Source: Mikania micrantha (Eukaryota; Streptophyta; Magnoliopsida; Asterales; Asteraceae). From it: a stretch of DNA of 64,000 bases. This document shows positions 32,351 to 44,300 of the stretch, piece after piece. Where the stretch lies: positions 43,831,399 through 43,895,398 of the forward strand of contig CM018691.1 in the NCBI GenBank assembly GCA_009363875.1, read 5' to 3'. A model generated the notes under the pieces. The model had not been told where the DNA came from. It made no database searches and worked only from the letters and a program-made list of their open reading frames with translations. How positions within the stretch are numbered: position 1 is the stretch's first letter; every line of letters starts with the position of its first letter. Made by a program: the position numbers and the translations under genes.

Positions 32351-35135
32351 CCGTCCATCCTCTCTCTCTCTATAATCTCGAGCTTCAAACGCGTATAACT
32401 CCTTCGTTTCTCCACGGAATTGGGTGTTCTTGGTGTCCACGCGAAGCTCGTGATCTCCTCTACCTGAAAGTACAACTGATCTGGAGATTTGTCCGGCCAA
32501 ATCAAAGGTATGAACGAAAAAAGTTTTGGGAAAATAGGGTTTTTGTATGATGGTTCGACCCACACACGTAAAACGAACCTTAGAATCATTTTCACGACCC
32601 ACTTACCTTTGGGAATCACTACTACATCACAATACGGGTAGAGCAGGTTGCGTTGGATTAGGATGACGATAATCTGAGGTGCAGGTCATGGGGAAGAAAG
32701 GTAGAGCCGATCCTGTTATTAAGGTTCGCCACCCATCACCGAACCTACATGTTCAGCAAACACAGCCGAACCTTTCCCCCCTACAAGCCGCGAACCTGCA
32801 TGACTCAGCCTTATCATCACCGAACCTTCGTGAACCACGAACCTTCATAACTTTGGTTGAACCTTCTACATTGGAGACGAACCATCACCATTCACGAACC
32901 TTTAGACAGCCGCCGAACCTTTGGGTCATGACCGAACCTCTGATCACTGAATCTAGGAGAGCATGGCCGAACCCTTTAGTCGGCCGAACCTTTGCATGTT
33001 ACTCCCGAACCCTCACGATGAACGAACCAGTCACGTGCCACGAACCTGCCTTTGGCGAAACCTTCACGAACCAATTTCATGGTGAACACCAGCCAAGACA
33101 ACTACGAACCTTCCATTACCGAACCCTCTTTGTTGGAACCCTTGGGGCGAACCTATGACTTCTAAGTTGTAGCCGAACCTAGGAAACTAACAAGAAGGTT
33201 CGCTGGTGTTGGAGATATTCTCCTTAACCGATTTACAATTTACGTACTAGGCCCATATTAATAATTTCGGCCCAAATTGATGGGCCCGAGGCCTCAGGTT
33301 AGTATCTTTGTCCGGCCCATGTACTCCTCGACCTAGGCATAGCCCACACCTATTTGGCCCATTATACATAATCAAGCCCATAATCAATTCTAGGGCCCAA
33401 TAGGAAGAGCTTGGTCCATGGGATTATATCCCGGTTCAACTTTGGACTCTAATCCGTAATTAGGAGATCAAGTCATAAACATAAAGAGTTAGAAGCATTT
33501 TAACATATCAATCAATTTCAAGTTAAACAAGAATTTTCATGATCATAAACACGTGTTATTTTATGCATACAAGTTGTGCATAAAAGAACATGACACATTC
33601 TCTTTAATGAATCAATTATCAATCAAGTGACTCGAATCATGATATTCAAATTCACGCAATACTTTTAAACATGAGAACAAGTTATTCAAGACTTAATCCA
33701 GTTCAAGATAATGCAAGTCAATCAATGAATCCAAGTCTATACAATCATAAATCTTATATTTTATGTATGATTACAATGATATAGGAACCAGTTAGAAGTC
33801 TTGTTTGCTACTTGCTACTTGTTATAGTTCAGAGTCTACTGCAGACAGGTGAGAACATTAGCCCCTCTTTTACTGTTTTTCAACTGCTTTGGAGTGGAAC
33901 ACGTGATCAAACTCTATTGTTACAATCATACTTCATTATACAAGATGGATACTATTTCACAAACATTACAGGTTCACTGTACAAATTCAACGGATTCATC
34001 AACGATTTTAAAGGATTTTATCAACTATTAAATATTTTCTACTAAACAGGTTTTATAAAGGTTCTTTAAACCGTTTTATATCAGTTTTACTCAAGTGCTT
34101 TTATAAATGATATATACTTTTAAACAATGAGATTTATAAACTCTTTTACTATAAACTCGTGTTTTAGAAAATAATATTTTATAAACCTTGTTATTATACA
34201 AAGACACCATTCACAGGATTAAATCAAGGGTTTCAAAACAAGGTATTCAAACAATGGTTTTCATGGTGGTATTCAATCAAAGGATTTCAATTCATGGTAT
34301 TCAAGCAAGGTTTTCAAATCATGATATCAAATAAGGCATTCAATCAATGGTTTCAAATCAAAGTGCTCAAAAGCATGGTTTTCATCGTTGTGAACAAACT
34401 TATATACACATCAAGTTACATATTCATTTAGCATTAGTACTGGGCGATCACAAGTAGGGAAAACGGACACATTGGGACAGACCAAGAATGGAGTTAGCTT
34501 TTAAATTTGTTTTAAAAGCTAACTACAGATTTGGTTACATTATGGTTATTCAAAATTGCTGATACATTTTCTAACTCCAGACGTAGTTTGGGACTTGATT
34601 ATATGTTGGCTTATCTAGTAAACAGTCTTTTGACTGTTTGCATACGTTTTACAAACTTGATGTTAGTTTGGGTTGCAACCATCCATGTAATTCATTTCTT
34701 TGCTTTATACATATGCCTTATAATGCATATTCATACTTACAAATGTTAAACCTATTGTTCTCACCAACTACTTTTGTAGTTGACAGTTACTTTTCACGTG
34801 TTTCAGTAATCAGGTTTAAGACATTCTAAGGACAACTAAAGAGACCATTCTAAGACAGAACAAGATGAAGAAACAAGCTAGGATGGATTAGAAACTCATT
34901 AAATCCTGATTGTTTAATTGTCTTGTTTGAAGTTTTATTTTGTAAACTTTATTTTGGGTCGGTAGTTGTCATTCTTTTGGTAGATAGATAGAATGTCTGT
35001 AACTAAACAATTGTCTAAACTTTATGAAACCTAGTAATGCGTTGTGGTTGTTCTTATTCAATACTTGTGCATGATTCAATCATTCATACGTCACCGCGCC
35101 GTGGATTCCGCACGCGGTGCAGGGGTGTGACAGGT

Positions 35136-35148
35136 TGGTATCAGAGCC
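35136..35148 (+). promoter_or_regulatory. Gypsy-3 primer binding site
   Basis: TGGTATCAGAGCC, three bases after the 5' LTR, complementary to the 3' end of initiator methionine tRNA; it starts minus-strand synthesis. Confidence 0.92.
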
Positions 35149-35390
35149 AAGGTTGTAGAGAACTAGGAAAAACCCAATAATTAATGACCTAGACTATAAC
35201 CAAAGCTACCCCATAGGACTAAGTGCTATAGGCTTGAGGATACTTAGGATCTAAGTAAACTACATAAGCATTAAATCTACATTGAGCTTGAAAGATCTTA
35301 GGGATGCTTTTCTAAGATTAGAGATCGAGTAAAGGAATTTGGATTGGAGCTCTATAATTTTAGAATCCGAACTAAATTTCTAAACACATA

Positions 35391-35660
35391 TTCATTAGAG
35401 AAATTCAGAGGAAAAGATCTGTACTCTTAGTATCTTTGATCTGAAATTCTTATCACATTCATTAGAGAAATTCAGAGGCAAAGATCTGTATTCTTAGTAT
35501 CTTTGATCTGAAATTCTTGTCATATTCATTAGAGGAATTCAGAGGCAAAGATCTGTATTCTTAGTATCTTTGATCTGAAATCCTTATCATGTTCATCAGA
35601 AGAATTTAGAGACTAAGTTCCGTATTTTTAGAATCTTTGATCTAAAATCCTTATCATGAT
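35391..35660 (+). repeat. 67-bp tandem repeat, about four copies, in the Gypsy-3 leader
   Basis: The start TTCATTAGAG recurs at 35391, 35458 and 35525, and as TTCATCAGAA at 35592, each 67 bp apart. Each unit ends in a copy of TCTTTGATCTGAAATTCTTA. The fourth copy is the most diverged. Confidence 0.9.
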
Positions 35661-35940
35661 ATCATATTCAGGTATTCATTATCATTAGGACTTCATAACT
35701 TAGAATCTGTGTAACAGTATTCTTTAGTTGAAGTTCACACAGGGAGATCATTATACACAATACTGTAGGTATTGGGAACCTCATATACAAAAAACCTAAG
35801 GTCTTAATTTCAAGTAAATTAAGAACCAGGGTTTACATAATCATAATCATATTCAGAGTACAAGAGATAAACATGAATCAATCATAATCAATCAAGAGTT
35901 GGGATCCTAGCTTCACATACAAACGGCGACCAATCTCTGA

Positions 35941-36050
35941 CATACTGAAGTGGTGGTGGGATGTCGGCTGGGCAGGCAGTTGATTGACCCTACGTAAGCC
36001 CTATATATAAGCTAACTTCAGTATGGCAGGGGGAATTCGGCGTTAGTATT
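35941..36050 (+). repeat. Hairpin module copy b (Gypsy-3 leader)
   Basis: Perfect 10-bp stem CATACTGAAG (35941-35950) with CTTCAGTATG (36016-36025); between them TGGTGGTGGGATG, inner GGGC/GCCC pair and CCCTATATATAAGC. Confidence 0.8.
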
Positions 36051-36469
36051 TGAAGTGAAAATCTGGGAACAACTGGAATCATTGAACATAAGTCAAACAT
36101 ATGGGATACAATTATTTGAGATACAATCATAGTGTGAATCAATCATTGTGCTAATCAATCACAGATGAGTCAAACATTGTGTGGGAATCAATCAAGTTGT
36201 GAAAAATATTTAAATGTAAACCTTAAGTGAAATTCTTAAGTGATTACATGTTTAGTACTTACTAACATAGGTTAACGGGAAAATGTAGAGCACACATATG
36301 ATTTAGTTCTACATGTTAACAATTGTTAGTAGGTGCACACACAACCTAATCATAATTCAATCATGGATTCAATCATAGTTCAAATTGATCAAAAATCATG
36401 GGATTCTTAATCAATGGAACATACTTGGAAATCAGTACAATCGTGTTGCCAAATGCTAGCAAGGACATA

Positions 36470-36600
36470 ATCGTGGTATATCGAAGCGGTGGTGGGATGG
36501 CGTCTGGGCAGGCAGTTAGCTTGACCCTTTCGTATGCCCTATACATAAACTATCTTCGGTATACTGGGAATGTGTCAGTGTGTAGGTTTGGTGGAGTGAA
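36470..36600 (+). repeat. Hairpin module copy c (Gypsy-3 leader)
   Basis: Stem GTATATCGAAG (36476-36486) with CTTCGGTATAC (36554-36564), 11 pairs with one G-T; between them GGTGGTGGGATGG, inner GGGCA/TGCCC pair and CCCTATACATAAAC. Confidence 0.8.
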
Positions 36601-36783
36601 ATCAAGAGACATCGTACATATTCACATGAGAAGTATGCAAATAAGTTGATTACTTATACGTGTACTGGCTCATATTACAATCGAATGATAATATTAGTAG
36701 TATGGATATATTACTAACTTTATCATGCAAATTCAGTTGTACCGTTCCTCATTACTGACCCACTTGTGGCTTCTATTCGTAGA

Positions 36784-37497
36784 ATGCATCCTCGTCTTGA
36801 CCCTAACGAAGGGGGTTCAACAAGTGGCAATGATGATGAGATTAACAAAATTGCCCGAGCCATCGCTATACACATAAGGGATGTCATCCCCGATATGGTC
36901 ACTGATATCACCCAGAATCTTCGGGGGAGTACCAGTGATTCAGCAAACAACTCAAATGCTACCAACACTGGAACTGCTAACTTCACCTTCAAGCAGTTCA
37001 ATGATGCTAAGCCTCCTAAGTACGTTGGTACTGAGGGAGCTACCGGTATACTACAATGGCTGGAGAGCATTGAGGATATCCTTGACCTAACAGGAGGTCC
37101 GGAAAATCTGAAGGTCAAGATGGCCTCAAGCGCTTTTCATAAAGGCGCACTCACTTGGTGGAATTTTGAGAAGAACACCAGAGGATGGGATGTTGCATTG
37201 GCATTACCGTGGGACGGTTTCAAGAACTTACTAGTGGAGCAGTTTTGTCCACGACATGAACTGAAGAAACTCGAGGTTGAGATGTGGAACCTGGTACAAG
37301 ACAGTGGCGAAAGCGTGAAATATACAACTCATTTTCATGAGTTGTGTATACTAGTGCCACACCTAGTTACTCCTCTATCCCACAGGATAGAGAAGTACAT
37401 TGAAGGCTTACCTTTAGTCGTCAGGGGAACTGTTATGGGAAGTAGTCCCACTACTCTGGAGGCGACTATTCATCTTGGTGCTACTCTTCCTGAATAG
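36784..37497 (+). pseudogene. Gypsy-3 gag (capsid)
   Basis: The frame is open upstream of 36766, but the first in-frame ATG is at 36784 (MHPRLDPNEGGST). Capsid motifs are FKQFNDAKPPKYVGTEGA, ILQWLESIEDI, GALTWWNFEKNTRG, WDGFKNLLVEQFCPRHEL and VKYTTHFHEL, typical of plant gypsy gag. TAG at 37495-37497 and a second TAG at 37504-37506 cut it off from the nucleocapsid part, which continues in the same frame from 37513. Confidence 0.88.
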
Positions 37498-37512
37498 TAT
37501 GTTTAGTTTGGG

Positions 37513-38133
37513 GTGCTCACCCGAAAGGGATACAAGAGAGCACAGATCAAAGAAGGCAAGAAGCCTGAACAACACAACCACAAGAAGAAAAAGCAGAAGA
37601 CAATCAAGAATTATGCAGCCATGACTGTAGTTGCACCTACTCAAGCCACACCCATTACTTCCATACCACAACCTGCAACGGCCAGAAAGCCTTATATTGG
37701 CATGTTTCCACTTTGCACCAAATGCCAATACCATCACCTACCCACTACCCCATGCAGAAAATGCCTCAAGTGTGGACGAATGGGACACTTGGCAGCTACT
37801 TGTCGATCTACTCATCTTGCTGCTGCTACAACTGCCACCGCTATTCCTGTTACTACTGGTGAAAGGGCTTGTTATAACTGTGGAGCAGAGGGGCACTTCA
37901 GAAACCAGTGCCCAAAACTTAACAATGACGCTACAACTGCTACTGCTCGTGCTTTTGTTATCGGGGCTACCGAAGCATGCGAGGAGCCGGCAGTCGTCAC
38001 GGGTACATTTCTCATTAATGGTCATTACGTTACTATCATATTTGATACTAGTGCTGATAAAAGTTTTGTCTCTGCCCATACTGCTTCTTTGTTTAATATG
38101 CAACCATCTATACTTACTGCTCCTACACCGTAG
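37513..38133 (+). pseudogene. Gypsy-3 nucleocapsid knuckles and protease start
   Basis: Same frame as gag. After a basic stretch (KKKKQK), two CX2CX4HX4C knuckles are present: CLKCGRMGHLAATC and CYNCGAEGHFRNQC. The protease active site reads IFDTSADKSFVSA, with Ser in place of the usual Gly of DTGA, a likely damaging change. A one-base frameshift near 38123 ends the frame at 38133; the protease C-terminus is in the next frame (VVVGMDWLSKHNAEIVC). Confidence 0.88.
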
Positions 38134-38159
38134 AAGTAGCCAATGGTAAAACCATTGTT

Positions 38160-39971
38160 GTGGATTCCATAATACATGGTTGTGAATTAAGATTAAACGA
38201 CCATCTTTTCCTCATCGATCTTATTCCTATGACACTCGGGAGCTTCGAGGTTGTAGTAGGAATGGATTGGTTATCCAAACACAATGCCGAAATAGTATGT
38301 TCGGAGAAACTTATTCGGATCCCCCTACCATCCGGTGAAACGATGCTAGTTTACGGCAAGAAACCCTACCGCGGATTGAAGATGGTGTCGTGCATCAAGG
38401 CTAGGAAGTACCTGAAGAAGAAATATTATGCATTCCTGGCTCACATGGTAGAGAAGAAACCTGAAAAGAAGACAGTTGAAGACGTTCCGATCATCAGAGA
38501 TTATCCGGATTTATTTCCAGAAGACTTGCCTGGACTGCCACCGATTCGACAAGTGGAGTTTAGAATTGATCTCGTCCCTGGAGCGAACCCAGTGGAGAAG
38601 TCACCATATCGATTAGCACCGTCTGAGATGCAAGAACTGTCTAGTCAAATTCAAGAACTTCTAGATAAAGGTTTCATTAGACCGAGTTTCTCTCCATGGG
38701 GAGCTCCGGTTCTCTTTGTCAAGAAGAAAGACGGTTCATTTCGTATGTGCATCGACTATCGTGAGCTAAACAAGTTGACAATCAAAAACCGGTATCCTCT
38801 GCCTAGGATTGATGATCTGTTTGACCAATTACAGGGAGCAACTTGCTTCTCTAAGATTGACTTACGATCCGGGTATCATCAGTTGCGAGTAAATGATGCG
38901 GATATACCAAAGACTGTATTTAGGACTCGATATGGACACTACGAGTTTGTGGTTATGCCATTTGGATTGACCAATGCTCCGGCAGTGTTCATGGACTTGA
39001 TGAATCGAGTCTGCAGGCCATACTTAGATCAGTTTGTTATTGTCTTTATAGATGATATACTGATCTATTCAAAGACGGAACAAGAGCATGAGGATCATTT
39101 GAAGAAAGTTTTAGAATTACTGAGAGAGGAACAACTTTATGCTAAATTCTCAAAATGTGAATTTTGGTTAAAAGAAGTTCATTTCTTAGGGCATGTTATC
39201 AACAAGGATGGGATACATGTAGATCCAGCAAAGATTGAGGCGATTAAGAACTGGACTACCCCATCTACTCCAACAGAGATTCGTTTATTTCTGGGTCTGG
39301 CAGGCTATTACAGAATACTCATAGCGAACTTTTCAAAGATAGCCTTCCCACTTACCACGTTAACCCAGAAAAGCCAAGCGTTTATATGGGGACAGAAACA
39401 AGAAGATGCATTCCAACTTCTTAAACAGAAGTTGTGTAATTCCCCTATCCTTAGTCTTCCAGAGGGCAGTGATGATTTCATTGTCTACTGTGATGCTTCA
39501 AATCTTGGTCTCGGTTGTGTACTTATGCAACGAGACAAGGTGATTGCATATGCTTCAAGACAGCTTAAGGTTCACGAGAAGAATTATACTACTCATGACC
39601 TTGAGTTAGGGGCTGTGGTCTTTGCATTGAAGATTTGGAGGCACTACCTCTATGGTACTAAATGTGTCATCTATAAAGACCATAAGAGCCTACAACACGT
39701 ACTCAATCAGAAAGAACTCAACATGAGACAACGACGTTGGGTTGAGCTTCTAACAGATTACGACTGTGAGATTCGTTACCATCCGGGTAAAGCCAATGTG
39801 GTGGCGGATGTTCTTAGTCGTAAGGAACCAGTCAAACCAATTTGTGTAAGAGCCATGGAGATCAACACACAACCAAACTTGAAGGACCTAATTCGTATTG
39901 CACAACAACAAGTAGTAACAGATAATCAGCTGAAGACAGACTTAGACTGCGGAATTGAGAAGAAACTATAA
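38160..39971 (+). pseudogene. Gypsy-3 protease end, reverse transcriptase and RNase H
   Basis: A 603-codon open stretch. Protease end to about residue 40 (GSFEVVVGMDWL), linker, RT with FCIDYRELNKL-type opening (MCIDYRELNKLTIKNRYPLP, about residue 195), FSKIDLRSGYHQLRV with the first Asp, FVVMPFGLTNAPAVF, and VIVFIDDILIYS with the catalytic pair. RNase H follows: IVYCDASNLGLG, HDLELGAVVFALK, IYKDHKSLQH and YHPGKANVVADVLSRK, so its acidic residues are present. A TAA at 39969-39971 separates it from the integrase in the same frame. It is the longest open frame in the window. Confidence 0.92.
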
Positions 39972-41321
39972 CCTCGATCTGACGGGGTGTTATATCTCAA
40001 CGGCCGCATTTGGATTCCAAAATCAGAAGAATTGCGCATACTCATATGTGATGAGGCTCGTAAGTCGCGATACTCAGTTCATCCTGGAGCCAATAAGATG
40101 TACCAAGACTTGAGGACATCTTACTGGTGGCCGGGAATGAAGAAAGACATAGCATTGTACGTGGGGAAATGTCTAACATGTTCCAAAGTCAAAGCATAAC
40201 ATCAAAAGCCTTCGGGACTTCTGCAACAACCTGAAATTCCTCAATGGAAATGGGAACAAATTTCCATGGATTTCATAACCAAGTTGCCTAGAACTTCGCG
40301 AGGATTCGATTCGATTTGGGTGATCGTTGATCGACTCACCAAATCTGCTCATTTTCTCCCAATCTGAGAGGATTACAAAATGGAGAAGTTAGATACATTG
40401 TACATCAACGAAATCATTGCGCGTCATGGTACTTCAACATCAATCATTTCTGATCGTGATAGTCGTTTCACTTATCGTTTTTGGCAATCATTGCAAAAGG
40501 CTTTGGGAACCCGTGTTAATCTTAGCACAGCGTATCATCCCCAAACCGACGGTCAAAGTGAAAGGACTATCCAAACACATGAGGACATGCTTCGTTCTTG
40601 TGTGATTGACTTCGGTGGGAGTTGGGATACTCATCTTCCACTCATCGACTTTTCGTACAACAATAGCTACCATACAAGCATTCAATGTGCACCATTCGAA
40701 GCTTTATATGGTAGGAAGTGCCGATCACCGGTCTGCTGGACCGAGGTTGGTGACTCACAGGTTGTAGGACCTGAACTCATTCAAGAAACAACAAACAAGA
40801 TCACAATCATTCAATCAAGGCTTAAGGCCGCAAGAGATTGACAAAAGATTTATGCCGATCGACGTCGGAAACCGCTTGAGTTTCAAGTCGGTGACCGAGT
40901 TTTACTCAAGGTTTCTCCCTGGAAAGGCATTTTCCGATTCGGGATGAAAGGGAAACTTGCACCAAGGTATGTTGGACCTTTTGAGATCCTGGAAAGGATT
41001 GGTCCCGTAGCCTACAAACTCAAACTTCCAGTGGAGCTAAGAAATGTTCACGATACGTTTCATGTATCGAATCCTAAGAAATGCTTGGCAAATCATGATG
41101 TTCAGATTCCACTGGAAGACATACAGATTCAAAACAACATGCAATTCATAGAACGTCCAGTCGAAATCATGGATCATGGATTCAAGAAACTTAAACGTAG
41201 TCGTATCCTGATCGTAAAGGTACGATGGGAGGGCAAACGTGGTGCTGAGTTCACCTGGAAACATGAAGACCAGATGAAGCTTAAGTACCCTCATCTTTTT
41301 ACAGTACCTTCGGCTAGTTAA
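39972..41321 (+). pseudogene. Gypsy-3 integrase with chromodomain-like tail
   Basis: Continues in the RT frame. The zinc domain has CLTCSKVK and the second His (SVHPGANKM), but the first His position reads Arg (EARKSRY; Gypsy-2 has EAHK-type His there). Stops follow at 40197-40199 (TAA), 40365-40367 (TGA) and 40839-40841 (TGA). DDE residues are intact in SMDFITKLP, ISDRDSRF and TDGQSERT. The tail (VKVRWEGKRGAEFTWKHE) is chromodomain-like and ends at a TAG at 41319-41321. Confidence 0.9.
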
Positions 41322-41341
41322 TTTCGGGACGAAATTCTCTT

Positions 41342-41354
41342 AACTAGGGGAGAC
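41342..41354 (+). promoter_or_regulatory. Gypsy-3 polypurine tract
   Basis: AACTAGGGGAGAC directly before the 3' LTR, near-identical to that of Gypsy-2. Confidence 0.85.
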
Positions 41355-44300
41355 TGTAACATCTGTGAATTTAGTCATGGTAGTCGTAAACAGTGTTAGA
41401 ACAATGTGTATCTATGTTCAATCAGTCAATGTGATTCATATGTTTATGATTGTGTTTGTGTGTGATAGGATCTTAATCAAATAGGAACAACTATGTATTA
41501 TTATTTACAGTCGATTTCGCTAGGCAAGAACAGTATCGTGTTATATCGAAACAGTAGTGGGACGGCATCAGATAAGGCAGGTAGCTGGACTCTAGGGTAT
41601 GCCCTATACATATATTGCGTTCGGTGTAATGGGATAGTGTTAGTGCGTAGTGTTTAGACGAATATTATGACAAACGAATTAATTAAACAAAATTGTAATA
41701 TGTAAGCGAGACTGAGTATAGTTATCGGTGACGATCCATAATGATACGAATGTTGAACTTATAATTACGAGTAAACGACTATAAATAAATAATACGATCG
41801 AAAAACGTACGCGATTGCGGGTATACACGTAATTGTATCTGTTTAACGATCTGACAACGAACGAAGTGTAAAAATAATTAAAATAATTTATTTTACATTT
41901 TTACAATTTTGAAACTCATCAAATGATGAGAATAATAACAACTCTTTTAATTTAAAAACCGCGTAAAATATGCGTTACGCGACGAAAACGCGAACTGAGC
42001 AACCGAAACGTACCCAAATACCCCGAGGGTATATAAACACCAAATGAGAGTAACTCCTCTCATTTATTGCAGCCAACCCTCTCTCTCTAGAATTCCCGTC
42101 CATCCTCTCTCTCTCTATAATCTCGAGCTTCAAACGCGCATAACTCCTTCGTTTCTCCACGGAATTGGGTGTTCTTGGTGTCCACGCGAAGCTCGTGATC
42201 TCCTCTACCTGAAAGTACAACTGATCTGGAGATTTGTCCTGCCAAATCAAAGGTATGAACGAAAAAAGTTTCGGGAAAATAGGGTTTTTGTATGATGGTT
42301 CAACCCACACACGTAAAACGAACCTTAGAATCATTTTCACGACCCACTTACCTTTGGGAATCACTACTGCATCACAATACGGGTAGAGCAGGTTGAGTTG
42401 GATCGCGAAGACGATAATCTGAGGTGCAGTTCGTGGGGAAAAAAGGTAGAGTCGAACCTGTTATTAGGGTTCGCCACCCATCACCGAACCTACATGTTCA
42501 GTAAATACAGCCGAACCTTTCCCCCCTACAAATCGCGAAACTGCATAACTCAGCCTTATCATCACCGAACCTTCGTGAACCACGAACCTTCATAACTTTG
42601 GTCGAACCTTCTGCATTGGAGATGAACCATCACCATTCACAAACCTTTAGACAGCCGCCGAACCTTTGGGTCATGAGCGAACCTCTAATCACCGAATATA
42701 GGGAAGCATTGCCGAACCCTTTAGTCGGCCGAACCTTTGCATGTTAATCCCAAACCCTCACGATGAACGAACCCGTCACGTGCCACGAACCTACCTTTGG
42801 CGAAACCTTCACGAACCAATTGCATGGTGAACACCAGCCAAGACAACTACGAACCTTCCATTGTCGAACCCTCTTTGTTAGAACCCTTGGGGCGAACCTA
42901 TGAGTTCTAAGTTGTAGCCGAACCTAGGAAACTCACAAGAAGGTTCGCTGGTGTTGGAGATTTTATCGTTAACCGATTTACAATTTACGTACTAGACCCA
43001 TATTAATAATTTCGGCCCAAATTGATGGGCCCGAGGCCTCGGGTTAGTATCTTTGTCCGGCCCATGTACTCCTCGACCTAGGCATAGCCCACACCTATTT
43101 GGCCCATTATACATAATCAAGCCCATAATCAATGCTAGGGCCCAATAGGAAGAGCTTGGTCCATGGAATTATATCCCGGTTCAACTTTGGACTCTAATCC
43201 GTAATTAGGAGATCAAGTCATAAACATAAAGACTTAGAAGCATTTTAATATATCAATCAATTTCAAGTTAAACAAGAATTTTCATGATCATAAACACGTG
43301 TTATTTTATGCATACAAGTTGTGCATAAAAGAACATGACACATTCTCTTTAATGAATCAATTATCAATCAAGTGACTCGAATCATGATATTCAAATTCAC
43401 GCAATACTTTTAAACATGAGAACAAGTTATTCAAGAGTTAATCCAGTTCAACATACGCAAGTCAATCAATGAATCAAAGTCTATACAATCATAAATCTTA
43501 TATTTTATGTATGATTACAATGATATAGGAACCAGTTAGAAGTCTTGTTTGCTACTTGCTACTTGTTATAGTTCAGAGTCTACTGCAGACAGGTGAGAAC
43601 ATTACCCCCTCTTTTACTGTTTTTCAACTGCTTTGGGGTGGAAACCGTGATCAAACACTCTTGTTACAATCATACTTCATTATACAAGATGGATACTATT
43701 TCACAAACATTACAGGTTCACTGTACAAATTCAACGAATTCATCAGCTATTTTAAAGGATTTTATCAACGGTTAAATATTTTCTACTAAACAGGTTTTAT
43801 AAAGGTTCTTTAAACCGTTTTATATCAGTTTTACTTAAGTGGTTTTATAAATGATATATACTTTTAAACAATGAGATTTATAAACTCTTTTACTATAAAC
43901 TCGTGTTTTAGAAAATAATATTTTATAAACCTTGTTATTATACAAGGACACCATTCACAGGATTAAATCAATGGTTTCAAAACAAGGTATTCAAACAATG
44001 GTTTTCATGGTGGTATTCAATCAAAGGATTTCAATTCATGGTATTCAAGCAAGGTTTTCAAATCATGATATCAAATAAGGCATTCAATCAATGGTTTCAA
44101 ATCAAAGTACTCAAAAGCATGGTGTTCATCGTTGTGAACAAACTTATAAAGCTAACTACAGATTTGGTTACATTATGGTTTTTCAAAATTGATGATACAT
44201 TTTCTGACTCCAGACGTAGTTTGGGACTTGATTATATGTTGGCTTATCTAGTAAACAGTCTTTTGACTGTTTGCATACGTTTTACAGACTTAATGTTAGT

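Larger units (their letters stand above)
31608..35132 (+). repeat. Gypsy-3 5' LTR (3525 bp)
   Basis: Starts TGTAACATCTGTG and ends GGGGTGTGACA. It holds a hairpin-module copy (31794-31882), a TATATAAA promoter (32284), a cluster of about 20 CCGAACCT-like motifs (32720-33180), TGGGCC/GGCCCA motifs (33245-33420) and a 14-bp perfect hairpin (34492-34524) lost from the 3' LTR. Confidence 0.95.
35149..36783 (+). other. Gypsy-3 untranslated leader
   Basis: About 1.6 kb between PBS and gag without a coding frame of note. It holds a 67-bp tandem repeat (35391-35660) and two copies of the hairpin module (35941-36025 and 36476-36564) that resemble the module in the LTR. Confidence 0.7.

Noticed and set aside
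32679..33158. 159-codon open frame rich in Pro, Glu, Asn and Thr inside the Gypsy-3 5' LTR
   Set aside because: It is the translation of the CCGAACCT motif cluster; the corresponding frame is not open in the 3' LTR, so it is not a gene.
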